DNA of 64,000 bases from Mycolicibacterium nivoides (GCF_003855255.1 NZ_CP034072.1:5359705-5423704), one strand, 5' to 3'; positions 43,687 to 52,835 are shown, counted from the stretch's first letter. Numbers and translations are program-made. Notes: generated by a model from the letters alone, not told the origin.

Positions 43687-44875
43687 CCGCACAGTCAGTG
43701 CTGTATCACCTTCGGCCACAATGGTGGTCGCTGCCAGGTCGGCACAACTACGGGCAATGGGACGACACGTGCTGTCCCTGGCCGCCGGCGAACCCGACTT
43801 CACGCCACCCGGCCATGTTCTCCAAGCGGCTGCTGAGGCATGCTCGGCGCGCGCGACCCATCGCTACTCCGGATCGTCCGGTTTACCGGAGTTGAGAGCG
43901 GCCATGGCTGGCGCCATGGCCGGAGCGGCCGACCCGGACGAGATCGTGGTGACCAACGGCGCCAAGCAGGCCGTATACATCGCCATGGCAGTGCTTCTCA
44001 ACCCCGGCGACGAGGTCCTGATACCAACCCCGTACTGGACGACCTACCCGGAAGCCGCACGGCTGGTCGGGGCGGAACCGGTGTTCGTTCCCACCGATCC
44101 GGAAGGGAAGGTCCGCGTCGAGTCCTTGGAGGAGGCCTGGACGGACCGCAGCCGCATCGTCGTGATCGGCTCGCCGTCCAATCCGACCGGCGCGGTGTAC
44201 TCCGCCGAAGAACTCGAGGCCATTGCCGAATGGGCCCTCCGCCGGGGTATCACCGTACTCAGTGACGAGGTCTACGAACACCTGATCTTCGATGGCCGCA
44301 AGTTTGCGACCATCCGCGAGGTCAGTCCCGAGATCGCCGCGGCCACGGTCACCGTGCACGCCGTCTCGAAGACTTATGGAATGACCGGCTGGCGAGTGGG
44401 TTGGCTGCACGCTCCCGGACCGATCGCCGCTGCGGCGGCAAAAGTGCAGTCGCACTTGACATCCAATGTCAGCAATATCGCCCAAGCGGCCGCGCTGGCC
44501 GCCCTCCGGGGCGGACTCGACCATGTTCCGGCCGCAGTGGCCGCCTTCACTCGTCGCCGCGACCTCATGCTGCAGGTGCTCGACGGATTGCCCGGTGTCC
44601 ACACCGCCGAGCCCGCCGGCGCGTTCTACTGCTTCCCGGATGTCTCCGAGGTGCTGAGCAGAGGCGTCAACGGGCGTCAGTTCACCGACAGCATCGAGTT
44701 CGCCACCTACCTACTCGATGAACTCGGGATCGCCGTGGTGCCTGGGGAGGCCTTCGGCGCACCCGGCCATATTCGGCTCTCGTTCGCCGCCAGCGACCGC
44801 GATGTGGTGGACGCGATGTCGGGTCTCCAACGGCTGCTCGGCGGTTGGAGTGACGAGACCGGCCACACCCACTGA
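43673..44875 (+). CDS. Aspartate aminotransferase-type class I aminotransferase (cluster)
   Basis: 400 residues from ATG 43673, with GAGGAG 8-13 bases upstream inside the previous gene. Motifs: LAAGEPDFTPP, YSGSSGLPELR, SPSNPTGAVYS, SDEVYEHLIFDG, PLP lysine in HAVSKTYGMTGWRVGW, and the substrate Arg in HIRLSF. It differs in type from the aminotransferase immediately upstream, so two separate transaminations or alternative substrates are likely. A perfect hairpin after the stop ends this transcript. Confidence 0.87.
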   Translation: MITVSRTVSAVSPSATMVVAARSAQLRAMGRHVLSLAAGEPDFTPPGHVLQAAAEACSARATHRYSGSSGLPELRAAMAGAMAGAADPDEIVVTNGAKQAVYIAMAVLLNPGDEVLIPTPYWTTYPEAARLVGAEPVFVPTDPEGKVRVESLEEAWTDRSRIVVIGSPSNPTGAVYSAEELEAIAEWALRRGITVLSDEVYEHLIFDGRKFATIREVSPEIAAATVTVHAVSKTYGMTGWRVGWLHAPGPIAAAAAKVQSHLTSNVSNIAQAAALAALRGGLDHVPAAVAAFTRRRDLMLQVLDGLPGVHTAEPAGAFYCFPDVSEVLSRGVNGRQFTDSIEFATYLLDELGIAVVPGEAFGAPGHIRLSFAASDRDVVDAMSGLQRLLGGWSDETGHTH

Positions 44876-44876
44876 A

Positions 44877-44901
44877 AGCGGTCCCACTCACACGGACCGC
44901 T
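44877..44901. terminator. Bidirectional hairpin between convergent cluster genes
   Basis: AGCGGTCC (44877-44884) pairs perfectly with GGACCGCT (44894-44901) around a nine-base loop. It lies directly after the aminotransferase stop and touches the stop codon of the convergent hydrolase gene. Confidence 0.65.
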
Positions 44902-45952
44902 AGACCACGTCTTTCAACCAGTGCAGGATCAGGCCGGCGATCTGGTCCGAGTTGTCGTCCCACATGGACATGTGCGTGTTACCGGTGATGCCTCTGGCAG
45001 GCAGGTCGATCCAGGTGACGTCGCCGCCCGCCGCCTGTAGCCGGTCGGTGTACTCGCGTGTCGAGTTCCAGAGGTCACGCCATCCGGCGGCCGGCTCGTC
45101 GTCGATCCGGTCGCCCCAGATCACCAGGTGCGGAATGTGTTTGATCGAGCGCAGATCAGTGCCGGCCGGGACCTCCGAACCACTCGGTTCGACCGCGATG
45201 TGGGCGACCACGCGGTCCGGGTTCGCCACGACGGTGGTGAAAGCGTCCGGCCCGGATGCGCTGTGCGAGAGCAGAATGCCGCGACCGAGCCGCTCGAACA
45301 GCGCATCATAGGCGGGTAACCGGAGATCGTCCGACAGCTTGTACCGCGGAATCACCTGCCGCATCGACTGATCGAACGCGGCGACCGGGAACCTTGTTCC
45401 GGGATAGGCCATGCGCCGGCTCGGGTCCGTCTCGTACCCGCTGCCCGGCCCGATCCGGAATATGTCCCACATCTCGGTCTTGGTACGGAACAGGGGTTCG
45501 CTCGGATAGACCTCGGGATAGCGGGCCGACGACGCTCGGCCGCCACCGACCGGGTCGCACACGACCGTGTCGAATCCATCGCGCAGAAATCGCTCCTGCC
45601 AGCCCGGACGCCCGTCGGGCGTGCCTTCGTAACACGCCCCGGATAGTCCGCCGCCGGGCCAGAACACGACCGGGGCCTCGGCCCGGGGGCTGTCGAGTCT
45701 CACTTCGTGCGCGTACATCTGGCCGATCTCGATGTCACCGTTCGGATCGACGGTTGTCGCCGGAACGCCGGATGCGGTGAACATCGGCCGGGTCGCCTCA
45801 CCGCGGACCGACAGCGGCCGTCCGCCGACGTGGAATCCCGACATGCTGCGGATACGCAGCGTCGCCGCCTCGCCGCCGCAGCCGGTGGCGGCCAAGGCGG
45901 ACGCCCCCACCATGCCGATCCCGGCGCCTTTCAGGAGCGTACGTCGTTGCAT
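44900..45952 (-). CDS. Tat-exported lipoprotein alpha/beta hydrolase (cluster)
   Basis: 350 residues from ATG 45952 (GGAAAGG upstream); ATG 45967 and GTG 45976 are alternatives. The N-terminus QRRTLLKGAGIGMVGASAL has a twin arginine (3-4) and a lipobox ending at C25 (AATGC), so it should be folded in the cytoplasm, exported by Tat and lipid-anchored. Hydrolase features: WPGGGLSGACYEG (oxyanion region), nucleophile in LLSHSASGPDAF, and His in GNTHMSMWDDNS. It could process the substrate outside the cell before import. It shares a divergent promoter region with the substrate-binding protein gene. Confidence 0.75.
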   Translation of the reverse strand: MQRRTLLKGAGIGMVGASALAATGCGGEAATLRIRSMSGFHVGGRPLSVRGEATRPMFTASGVPATTVDPNGDIEIGQMYAHEVRLDSPRAEAPVVFWPGGGLSGACYEGTPDGRPGWQERFLRDGFDTVVCDPVGGGRASSARYPEVYPSEPLFRTKTEMWDIFRIGPGSGYETDPSRRMAYPGTRFPVAAFDQSMRQVIPRYKLSDDLRLPAYDALFERLGRGILLSHSASGPDAFTTVVANPDRVVAHIAVEPSGSEVPAGTDLRSIKHIPHLVIWGDRIDDEPAAGWRDLWNSTREYTDRLQAAGGDVTWIDLPARGITGNTHMSMWDDNSDQIAGLILHWLKDVV

Positions 45953-46068
45953 CAGTGCCCTTTCCATCGTCGCCACCCATCACGAATGCAGTCACACAGC
46001 CGTCCACGGCAGGCGATCGAGTCCACCGAATCCCGCGAAAAGCCTTGACACGAGCCGAAATGTAGCAC

Positions 46069-46087
46069 ACTGTATTCAGAACACAGT
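46069..46087. promoter_or_regulatory. Candidate GntR operator upstream of the ABC importer operon
   Basis: ACTGTATTCAGAACACAGT: arms ACTGT (46069-46073) and ACAGT (46083-46087). Its first 11 bases are identical to the motif at 41851-41861 in the gntR promoter region. A TTGACA lies at 46045-46050. Confidence 0.65.
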
Positions 46088-46103
46088 AGCGGGAAAGAGG
46101 GCC

Positions 46104-47678
46104 ATGCGACGACTAATCGGGCTAGTGATCGCGGCGGTCGCCATCAGTGCGACCGCATGTGGAAATGGAGATTCCGGAGACGCAGCGAGCGGCAAGATGT
46201 CTGTCGCGATACTGGAGCCTTCATCGCTGATGCCGGCGAACTATTCGGAGGTCTATGGCTCCCAAGTCGTGACGTCACTGTTCACGCCGCTGGTGACGTT
46301 CGACCCAGGAACCAACGAGACGAGACTCGGGGTCGCTTCCGAGATCAACAGTGGTGACAGCCAGCACTGGGATGTGCGTATCGCCCCCGGCTGGACGTTC
46401 CACAACGGCGAGCCGGTGACGGCTTCGTCATTCGTCGACGCGTGGAACTTCAACGCCAGCCGCGATGCGGCCCAGCTCAATTCATACGTGTTCGGCAACA
46501 TTCAGGGCTACGACGAAGTCTCGTCAGGCTCAGCGACCGCGATGAGTGGTCTTCGCGTGATCGACGACAAGTCGTTCCGGATCGACCTGAAGACACCCGA
46601 CTCGCAGTTCGAGATCATGCTGGGCTACCCCGCCTTCTCGCCTCTGCCGAAAGCGGCCTTCAAGGATCCGAAGGCATTTGAACGGGCGCCGATCGGCAAC
46701 GGCCCGTTCAAGATGAACGGGGAATGGATCCACGACCAGGAGATCCAGCTGACCCGGTTCGACGAGTATGCCGGCACTCCGGCCAAGGCCGCGTCTCTGA
46801 CCTACCGGATCTACCAGAGCTTCGACACCGCATACAACGACCTGGTCTCCGGCGGCGTCGACATCGTGCCGGGGATTCCCGCATCGAAGGTCGACGAGGC
46901 GCGACGAATCCTCGGTGGGAACTACGAGGAGTTCGGCAGCGGGCGGTTGGAGTACCTCGGATTCCCGCTCTCTTCATCGCAATTCGATTCCGCCGACGTT
47001 CGTCACGCCGTCTCGATGGCCATTGACCGGCAGACGGTCAGCAACGCCGTATTCGCGGGCACTCGCGAGCCGGCCACCGGCTACGTACCCAGCCTCGTGC
47101 CGGGGGCAGCGGCAGACGCATGCGGCCAGACATGCACGCACGACCCCGAGGCCGCCAAACGCCTCTTCGATCAAGCCGCGAACAACCGCATCCGTGATGG
47201 ATTCTCGATCGCGTACAGCACCGACAGCCCCGACAACAAGCCCTGGGTGGAAGCTGTAGCCCGGCAACTGTCGGACAGTCTCGGCATTCAGGTCACGCCG
47301 AAGCCGTATCCAACCCTGGCGGTGGTGCTCGAAAAGCTGGGCAACGGTTCGGTCGACTCCGCGTTCAGAACCGCCTGGACCTTCTACTACCCCAGCATCG
47401 GCAACTATCTCGAGCCGGTCTTCGGTGCCAAATCTCCCGAGAACTTCTCCGGCTACCAAAACCCTTCCTTCGAAGAGAAATTGGTGAGCGCCAAACGCTC
47501 CGCGTCGGCAGATCAAGCGCGCGACACCTACCTCCAGGCGGAGCAGATCGTGCTCAATGACATGCCGTACGTCCCGCTGTGGACTCAGAGAGTCCCCGTC
47601 GGTAGCTCCGACCGCGTCACCGACGTGCACATGGACGCATTCCGGAGGATCCACGTCGAAGACGTCGCGTTCAACTGA
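46104..47678 (+). CDS. Peptide/amino-compound ABC transporter substrate-binding lipoprotein (SBP family 5)
   Basis: 524 residues from ATG 46104. Signal LIGLVIAAVAISATAC with lipobox cysteine C19. The family 5 signature is seen as YGSQVVTSLFTPLVTFDP, WDVRIAPGWTFHNGEPVTASSFVDAW in parts, and PIGNGPFKM; C-terminal YLQAEQIVLNDMPYVPLW is typical of DppA/OppA proteins. It captures the ligand outside the membrane for the permeases that follow. A pair of Cys in DACGQTCTHDPE may form a disulfide. The frame to 45732 overlaps the divergent gene and is not used. Confidence 0.92.
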   Translation: MRRLIGLVIAAVAISATACGNGDSGDAASGKMSVAILEPSSLMPANYSEVYGSQVVTSLFTPLVTFDPGTNETRLGVASEINSGDSQHWDVRIAPGWTFHNGEPVTASSFVDAWNFNASRDAAQLNSYVFGNIQGYDEVSSGSATAMSGLRVIDDKSFRIDLKTPDSQFEIMLGYPAFSPLPKAAFKDPKAFERAPIGNGPFKMNGEWIHDQEIQLTRFDEYAGTPAKAASLTYRIYQSFDTAYNDLVSGGVDIVPGIPASKVDEARRILGGNYEEFGSGRLEYLGFPLSSSQFDSADVRHAVSMAIDRQTVSNAVFAGTREPATGYVPSLVPGAAADACGQTCTHDPEAAKRLFDQAANNRIRDGFSIAYSTDSPDNKPWVEAVARQLSDSLGIQVTPKPYPTLAVVLEKLGNGSVDSAFRTAWTFYYPSIGNYLEPVFGAKSPENFSGYQNPSFEEKLVSAKRSASADQARDTYLQAEQIVLNDMPYVPLWTQRVPVGSSDRVTDVHMDAFRRIHVEDVAFN

Positions 47679-47680
47679 TC

Positions 47681-48604
47681 ATGGTCAAGTACATCCTCGG
47701 TCGAGCCCTACAAACGCTCGGTGTGGTGTTCGGCGGCACCATGGTGATCTTCGCGCTGGCCTTCGCACTGCCGACCAATCCGGCGGCCGCACTCGCCGGT
47801 GAACGAGCCGCGGACCCGGCCTTCGTCGCTGCCATCGAGAGCCGCTACCACCTCAACGAGCCGCTGTGGCGCCAGTACCTGTACTACGTGCAAGGACTTC
47901 TGCACGGAGACTTCGGCCAGACCGTAACCGGTCAGCCGATCGCGCCCATGCTGGCCGAACGGCTCAGTGTCAGTGCACAACTCGCCGCCGTCGCGGTCCT
48001 CATCGCCTGTGTCCTGGGGATCGGTGCCGGCATGTTGGCCAGCCTGAACCGCCACCGCACCATCGACCACATCGTTCGCGCGGCCACCCTGGCCGGATTG
48101 TCCATCCCGTTCTTCGTCATCGCGTTCGTTCTCCAGCTCGTCGTCGGCGTAAAGCTCCAATGGCTTCCGGTGTCAGGTCTGGAGGCCGGATGGAAGAGCT
48201 TCCTGTTGCCCGGATTCGTACTGGCAGTGGCATCAACGGCATACATCACACGACTTACGCGGTCACAGCTCATCGAGCAGCTGGACGAGGACTACGTCCG
48301 GCTCGCCACGGCAAAAGGGCTTGGACGCTGGCGCGTCGTTCGGCATCACGCGTTGCGAAACAGCCTCATCCCGGTGGTGACGTTTGCCGGAATCGAGTTC
48401 GGAGCGCTGTTCGGCGGGGCGGTCATCGTCGAACTCATCTTCAACATCCCCGGCCTGGGACAGGCTCTCGCACGCGCGATCTACCTCGGCGACAAACCAG
48501 CGGTGGTGGGCATCGTGACCGCGATCATCTTGGTCTACGCACTGATCAACCTGGCAATAGACGCCATCTATCTCCTCCTAGACCCGAGGATTCGTCATGC
48601 ATAA
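47681..48604 (+). CDS. Dipeptide/oligopeptide ABC transporter permease (DppB-like)
   Basis: 307 residues with six hydrophobic segments. N-terminal GRALQTLGVVFGGTMVIFALAF in parts and the coupling (EAA) loop EDYVRLATAKGLGRWRVVRHHALRNSL, followed by GALFGGAVIVELIFNIPGLG. Starts two bases after the substrate-binding gene and overlaps the DppC-like start by eight bases. Confidence 0.93.
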   Translation: MVKYILGRALQTLGVVFGGTMVIFALAFALPTNPAAALAGERAADPAFVAAIESRYHLNEPLWRQYLYYVQGLLHGDFGQTVTGQPIAPMLAERLSVSAQLAAVAVLIACVLGIGAGMLASLNRHRTIDHIVRAATLAGLSIPFFVIAFVLQLVVGVKLQWLPVSGLEAGWKSFLLPGFVLAVASTAYITRLTRSQLIEQLDEDYVRLATAKGLGRWRVVRHHALRNSLIPVVTFAGIEFGALFGGAVIVELIFNIPGLGQALARAIYLGDKPAVVGIVTAIILVYALINLAIDAIYLLLDPRIRHA

Positions 48605-49484
48605 CCTCGACCTGTCCGCTCCCCCGGTCGAAGCGCCGGCAGGTGGACACCGGCAGCGGTCCTGGACCCAGCTTCGTCAGTCCCGTCAGGCGCAGATCGG
48701 AGCATTCCTCCTTCTGCTGATGATTGCGCTGGCTGTCATGCCCGGACTGTTCGCGCCATACGGCAACAGCGATTGCACACTGAACGAATCTCTGCTGTCC
48801 CCGAGCCCACAACATCTGCTCGGAACCGACCTGCAAGGTTGCGACGTTCTCACGCAATCGATCTACGGCACCAGGGCAAGCCTCACGGTGGGGCTGCTCG
48901 TCGCTCTGTTCACCGGACTCCTCGGCGGAGCAATCGGTGCCATCGCTGGCTATGCCGGCGGCTGGATCGACACGGTCCTGACCAAGATGACCGAGATCGC
49001 TCTCTCGATCCCGCTGCTGCTGAGCGCGAGCGTGCTCCTGACTCTCGTGGGAAACGGCGGGCTGACCGCAGTAGTGATCGCGCTGACCCTCAGCGGCTGG
49101 CCCCCGGTTGCGCGGATCATGCGCGGGGCCGTCCTAGAGGTCCGTCATCGCGACTTCGTGCTGGCCGCACGTGCCACGGGTGGAACCCATCCCAGGATCC
49201 TCATTCAGCACGTTCTGCGAAACAGCCTGGCGCCCTGGTTCGTTGTCGTGACGACGAACCTCGGACTCTTCATCACCTACGAGTCGATCGTCTCGATGCT
49301 CGGTGTGGGTCTTCAACCACCGACAATCTCGTGGGGCCAGCTCATCTACGACGCCCAGAGTCGCTTCCTCGATGCTCCCCTGCCACTTCTCGCACCGGCC
49401 GGATTTCTCACCGCCGCCGTCTTCGCGTTCATCCTGATCGGCGACTCGCTACGCGACGCACTCGATCCCAAGGATGCGAAATGA
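48597..49484 (+). CDS. Dipeptide/oligopeptide ABC transporter permease (DppC-like)
   Basis: 295 residues, about six hydrophobic segments. Typical features: the first periplasmic motif LSPSPQHLLGTDLQGCDVL, the EAA loop REVRHRDFVLAARATGGT region (begins VLEVRHRDF) and the ending DSLRDALDPKDAK. It pairs with the DppB-like permease. Its stop overlaps the next ATG (ATGA). Confidence 0.93.
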   Translation: MHNLDLSAPPVEAPAGGHRQRSWTQLRQSRQAQIGAFLLLLMIALAVMPGLFAPYGNSDCTLNESLLSPSPQHLLGTDLQGCDVLTQSIYGTRASLTVGLLVALFTGLLGGAIGAIAGYAGGWIDTVLTKMTEIALSIPLLLSASVLLTLVGNGGLTAVVIALTLSGWPPVARIMRGAVLEVRHRDFVLAARATGGTHPRILIQHVLRNSLAPWFVVVTTNLGLFITYESIVSMLGVGLQPPTISWGQLIYDAQSRFLDAPLPLLAPAGFLTAAVFAFILIGDSLRDALDPKDAK

Positions 49485-50485
49485 ACTCCAAATCGACGAG
49501 TACGCCTGTCGTTTCAACCGAACAGCGCATGAAATCGCAACCACCAGCCCTGGTACTCGAAGATCTGCGCGTGTCGCTGCGCAACGGCACTCCCCTCCTG
49601 CGAGGGGTGGATCTGGAGGTCAACGCCGGCGAGGGGCTTGCACTGCTCGGCGAATCCGGTTCGGGAAAGAGCCTCACCGCCCAGGCGGTCATGGGGCTTC
49701 TGCCCGCAACCTGCACGGTCGAAGGGCGCATCGAATCAGATGGCCTCGACCTGCGCAGCCTCACTCCACGTCAGATGCAGTCCGTGCGTGGCGCTCGGAT
49801 CGGTCTCGTCTTCCAAGACTCACTGTCGGCGCTGAACCCGGTGCACCGTGTCGGTGCACAGATCGGTGAGGCACTTCGCATCCGGGAGGGACTATCCCGC
49901 GCACAAGCCAAAGACCGCGCGTTAGAACTCATGCGCCAAGTCCGCATCCCCGACGCCGAAGCCAGGTACCGAAGCTATCCGCACCAGTTCTCCGGCGGTA
50001 TGCGCCAGCGGGTCGCCATCGCGATTGCACTGGCGCAGTCGCCGCGAATCCTGATCGCCGACGAGCCCACCACTGCCCTCGACCCGACGGTCCAATTGCA
50101 GATTCTGCACCTGTTGAAATCACTGCAGGAGCAACTCGGAATGGGCCTGATTCTCATCACCCACGACCTCAAAGCGGCGGCAGCAATCGCTGACCGGGTG
50201 GCCGTCATGTACGCCGGCCGCATCGTCGAGACCGGACCGACCAGGTCCCTGCTCGCGAGCCCACAGCACCCGTACACCGCAGCCTTGCTACGCGCAATCC
50301 CCAGCAGGAGCCGGCGTGCGGGTCAGCTGGACATCCTGCCGGGAGGGCCCCCCGAACTCACCGCCGGGCTCACTGGATGTCCGTTCAGATTCCGCTGCAG
50401 CGATGCGATCGAGATCTGCTCCACAACCGATCCCCGACTGACTCCACGAGCCTCGGAAGGAGCGTGTGCGTGCCATGTCGAGTGA
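49481..50485 (+). CDS. Oligopeptide ABC transporter ATP-binding protein (DppD-like)
   Basis: 334 residues from ATG 49481. Walker A GESGSGKSLT, Q-loop LVFQDSLSALNP, signature FSGGMRQRVAIAIAL, Walker B ILIADEPTTALD and switch His in ITHDL. The C-terminal GCPFRFRCSDAIEIC cysteine motif is typical of Dpp/Opp ATPases, where it can bind an Fe-S cluster. A larger frame from 48773 is a chance extension into the permease gene. Confidence 0.93.
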   Translation: MNSKSTSTPVVSTEQRMKSQPPALVLEDLRVSLRNGTPLLRGVDLEVNAGEGLALLGESGSGKSLTAQAVMGLLPATCTVEGRIESDGLDLRSLTPRQMQSVRGARIGLVFQDSLSALNPVHRVGAQIGEALRIREGLSRAQAKDRALELMRQVRIPDAEARYRSYPHQFSGGMRQRVAIAIALAQSPRILIADEPTTALDPTVQLQILHLLKSLQEQLGMGLILITHDLKAAAAIADRVAVMYAGRIVETGPTRSLLASPQHPYTAALLRAIPSRSRRAGQLDILPGGPPELTAGLTGCPFRFRCSDAIEICSTTDPRLTPRASEGACACHVE

Positions 50486-51527
50486 AACCCTTCCCAAGCC
50501 GGCAACAGAGCTGATGCTGAAACTGCGGGCTGTCCGACGGCACTACAAGGTCGCCCGCGGGTTGGGTCGCCACCAACTGCTCCGCGCGGTCGACGGCGTC
50601 GATCTCGAAGTAGTGCGCGGCGAGACCCTCGGCCTGGTCGGCGAATCCGGCTGTGGCAAATCAACGTTGAGCCGGCTCATCGTCGGCCTCGACCGCCCCA
50701 CCGAAGGTGAGATCCATCTCGGCAGTACAGAAGTCGGGCAGGCCGATAGGCGAACACGGCGGCAGCTGACGAAAACTGTCCAGATCGTCCTGCAGGATCC
50801 CTACACATCGCTCAATCCCCGGATGACCGTCGGCGCAATCATCGGCGAACCACTTGTCGTACACAAGCTCGGAGACAAGCAGTCGATCCATCGCCGAGTC
50901 TCGGAGATGCTTGACCTGGTGGGTCTTTCGGCCAAGGTCTCGAGCCGCTATCCACACGAGTTCTCGGGAGGCCAGCTTCAGCGAATCGGCATTGCACGCG
51001 CACTCGCGGTCAACCCGTCGGTACTCGTCTGCGACGAACCGGTATCGGCATTGGATGTCCTCGTCCAGGCCCAGATACTGAACCTACTAGCACTCGTGCG
51101 CGACGAACTCGATCTGACCTGTGTCTTCGTCGCCCACGACCTCGATGTCGTTCGTCAGATCAGTGACCGGATTGCGGTGATGTACCTCGGCAAGATCGTC
51201 GAGGAGGGTCACGTCGACACCGTTCTGACGGCACCTCAGCACCCCTACACCCAGGCGCTGCTCGGTTCGGTTCCGACCTTGGACACCGCCGGAGGCGGAC
51301 TGCCGACCCCAACACTTATCGGCGACCCTCCGAGTCCGATCCAACCCCCATCAGGATGCTCGTTCCAGACGCGTTGCCCGGTGGCAGTCGGCGAATGTCG
51401 TTTCCGGGCACCGTCTCTCGATCTCGTCGACGGCCACGCTCACCGCGTTTCGTGTCACCTCACAACCAGCACATCTCGGCGCACGCCCACACACCCCCGG
51501 ACCCATCAAAAGGAAGGTAAGGAATGA
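50475..51527 (+). CDS. Oligopeptide ABC transporter ATP-binding protein (DppF-like)
   Basis: 350 residues from ATG 50475. Walker A GESGCGKST, Q-loop IVLQDPYTSLNPRM, signature FSGGQLQRIGIARAL, Walker B VLVCDEPVSALD, switch AHDL, and C-terminal GCSFQTRCPVAVGEC. It has an extra Thr/Arg/His-rich tail of about 25 residues (HLTTSTSRRTPTHP...) not usual for the family. It overlaps the upstream ATPase by 11 bases and the downstream amidohydrolase by four (ATGA). Confidence 0.93.
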   Translation: MSSETLPKPATELMLKLRAVRRHYKVARGLGRHQLLRAVDGVDLEVVRGETLGLVGESGCGKSTLSRLIVGLDRPTEGEIHLGSTEVGQADRRTRRQLTKTVQIVLQDPYTSLNPRMTVGAIIGEPLVVHKLGDKQSIHRRVSEMLDLVGLSAKVSSRYPHEFSGGQLQRIGIARALAVNPSVLVCDEPVSALDVLVQAQILNLLALVRDELDLTCVFVAHDLDVVRQISDRIAVMYLGKIVEEGHVDTVLTAPQHPYTQALLGSVPTLDTAGGGLPTPTLIGDPPSPIQPPSGCSFQTRCPVAVGECRFRAPSLDLVDGHAHRVSCHLTTSTSRRTPTHPRTHQKEGKE

Positions 51528-52783
51528 ACACAGTAGAAACCGATACCCAATACGCGATACAGGCGAAGCGCGTTCTCGATCCCGAGCGGGACGGGTACTT
51601 GGAGGATGCCGTTGTCGTCGTGAGCGGCGGCAGGATCGAGTCGGTAGTCGACACTCCTCCGCCCGGTGCCGTGGTGGTCGATCTCGGCGATCGCACGCTA
51701 CTTCCCGGTCTCATCGACTGCCACACACATATGCTGCTGCGGCCGGAGGACCAGGTGTGGCCTCCCGCAATACTTTTCAAAACCCAGGTGTACCGCATGA
51801 TCGAAGGAGTAGCAGCAGCGGCACGCGCGCTCGAGATCGGCATTACCAGCCAGCGCGACACCGACAACGAGCAGGTCTGGCACGGGGATACGGCACTGCG
51901 CGACGCGATCGCCGCCGGTACCGTTCCCGGCCCTCGGATGTGGGTTGCCACCGACGCGATCTCCATCACCGGCGGAGACATGAGGATCGACGACAAGGTC
52001 AATCCGGAGCTCAATCTGCCCGATGTCGCGGCGATGGCCGACTCACGAGACGCCTACATCGGTGAGGTTCGCCGCCAGATCAAGATCGGTGCCGACTGGA
52101 TCAAGATCTACTGCACGAGCACTCGCAAAGATGTCGAGCCAGAGACGATGGAGCCGCTGCATCAGTTCGATATCGAGGATGTTCGGGCAATCGTCAAGGA
52201 GGCGAAGCGATTCCGTCGTGACGTCGCTGCGCACGCTTACGGAGGACACGGGGCGCAGGCGGCCATTCACGGCGGCGTGCGCACACTCGAGCACGGTCCA
52301 CTATTGCTTGAGGAAGACCTGCAGGCGATGCTCCAGGTCGGCACTTACTGGGTACCGACGATGCAAACGTATTACAAGCGCCAGAACACCGACTTCGAGA
52401 AGCGCTTCGTCAAGCGACACGAAGGCGCGTTCAAGCGAGGCCTGGAACTCGGTGTGCGGATCGCGTTCGGCACCGACATCGGGTCTTTCCCGCATGGAGA
52501 GCAACTCGACGAGTTCGACCTGATGGTCGAATACGGGATGACGCCATTGCAGGCGATTCAGTCTGCCACCACCGTGGCTGCCGAAGTCCTGCGTCAGGAC
52601 GGCAAGATCGGCTGCCTGCGGGCCGGCGCACATGCGGACCTGATCGCTGTGGACGGAGATCCACTGCAGAACATCGCCGATCTGAAAGCGACGTGCTTCG
52701 TGATGAAGGAGGGGAAGGTCCACAGGGACGACGATCGGGTCACGGCCGACGTCAAGGACCTCGCCTGGGTTCCATCGCGCTAA
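51524..52783 (+). CDS. Amidohydrolase, Xaa-Pro dipeptidase/imidazolonepropionase-related (cluster enzyme 2)
   Basis: 419 residues. Residues of the binuclear site: H67 and H69 in GLIDCHTHM, K194 in DWIKIYCTST, H237 in AAHAYGG, H257 in LEHGPLLL and D318 in FGTDIGSFP. Same subgroup as cluster enzyme 1 but only distantly similar outside the motifs. No signal sequence, so it should act on the imported ligand in the cytoplasm. Its ATG overlaps the DppF-like stop, so it is the last gene of the importer operon, ended by a 17-base-stem hairpin. Confidence 0.85.
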   Translation: MNTVETDTQYAIQAKRVLDPERDGYLEDAVVVVSGGRIESVVDTPPPGAVVVDLGDRTLLPGLIDCHTHMLLRPEDQVWPPAILFKTQVYRMIEGVAAAARALEIGITSQRDTDNEQVWHGDTALRDAIAAGTVPGPRMWVATDAISITGGDMRIDDKVNPELNLPDVAAMADSRDAYIGEVRRQIKIGADWIKIYCTSTRKDVEPETMEPLHQFDIEDVRAIVKEAKRFRRDVAAHAYGGHGAQAAIHGGVRTLEHGPLLLEEDLQAMLQVGTYWVPTMQTYYKRQNTDFEKRFVKRHEGAFKRGLELGVRIAFGTDIGSFPHGEQLDEFDLMVEYGMTPLQAIQSATTVAAEVLRQDGKIGCLRAGAHADLIAVDGDPLQNIADLKATCFVMKEGKVHRDDDRVTADVKDLAWVPSR

Positions 52784-52792
52784 CAAAGTAGG

Positions 52793-52834
52793 GGGGTCGG
52801 CACTGGCACGAACTGTGGTGCCGGTGCCGACCCC
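52793..52834 (+). terminator. Strong hairpin terminator of the importer operon
   Basis: GGGGTCGGCACTGGCAC (52793-52809) pairs with GTGCCGGTGCCGACCCC (52818-52834) at 16 of 17 positions around an eight-base loop, beginning nine bases after the amidohydrolase stop. No T-run. Confidence 0.8.
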
Positions 52835-52835
52835 A

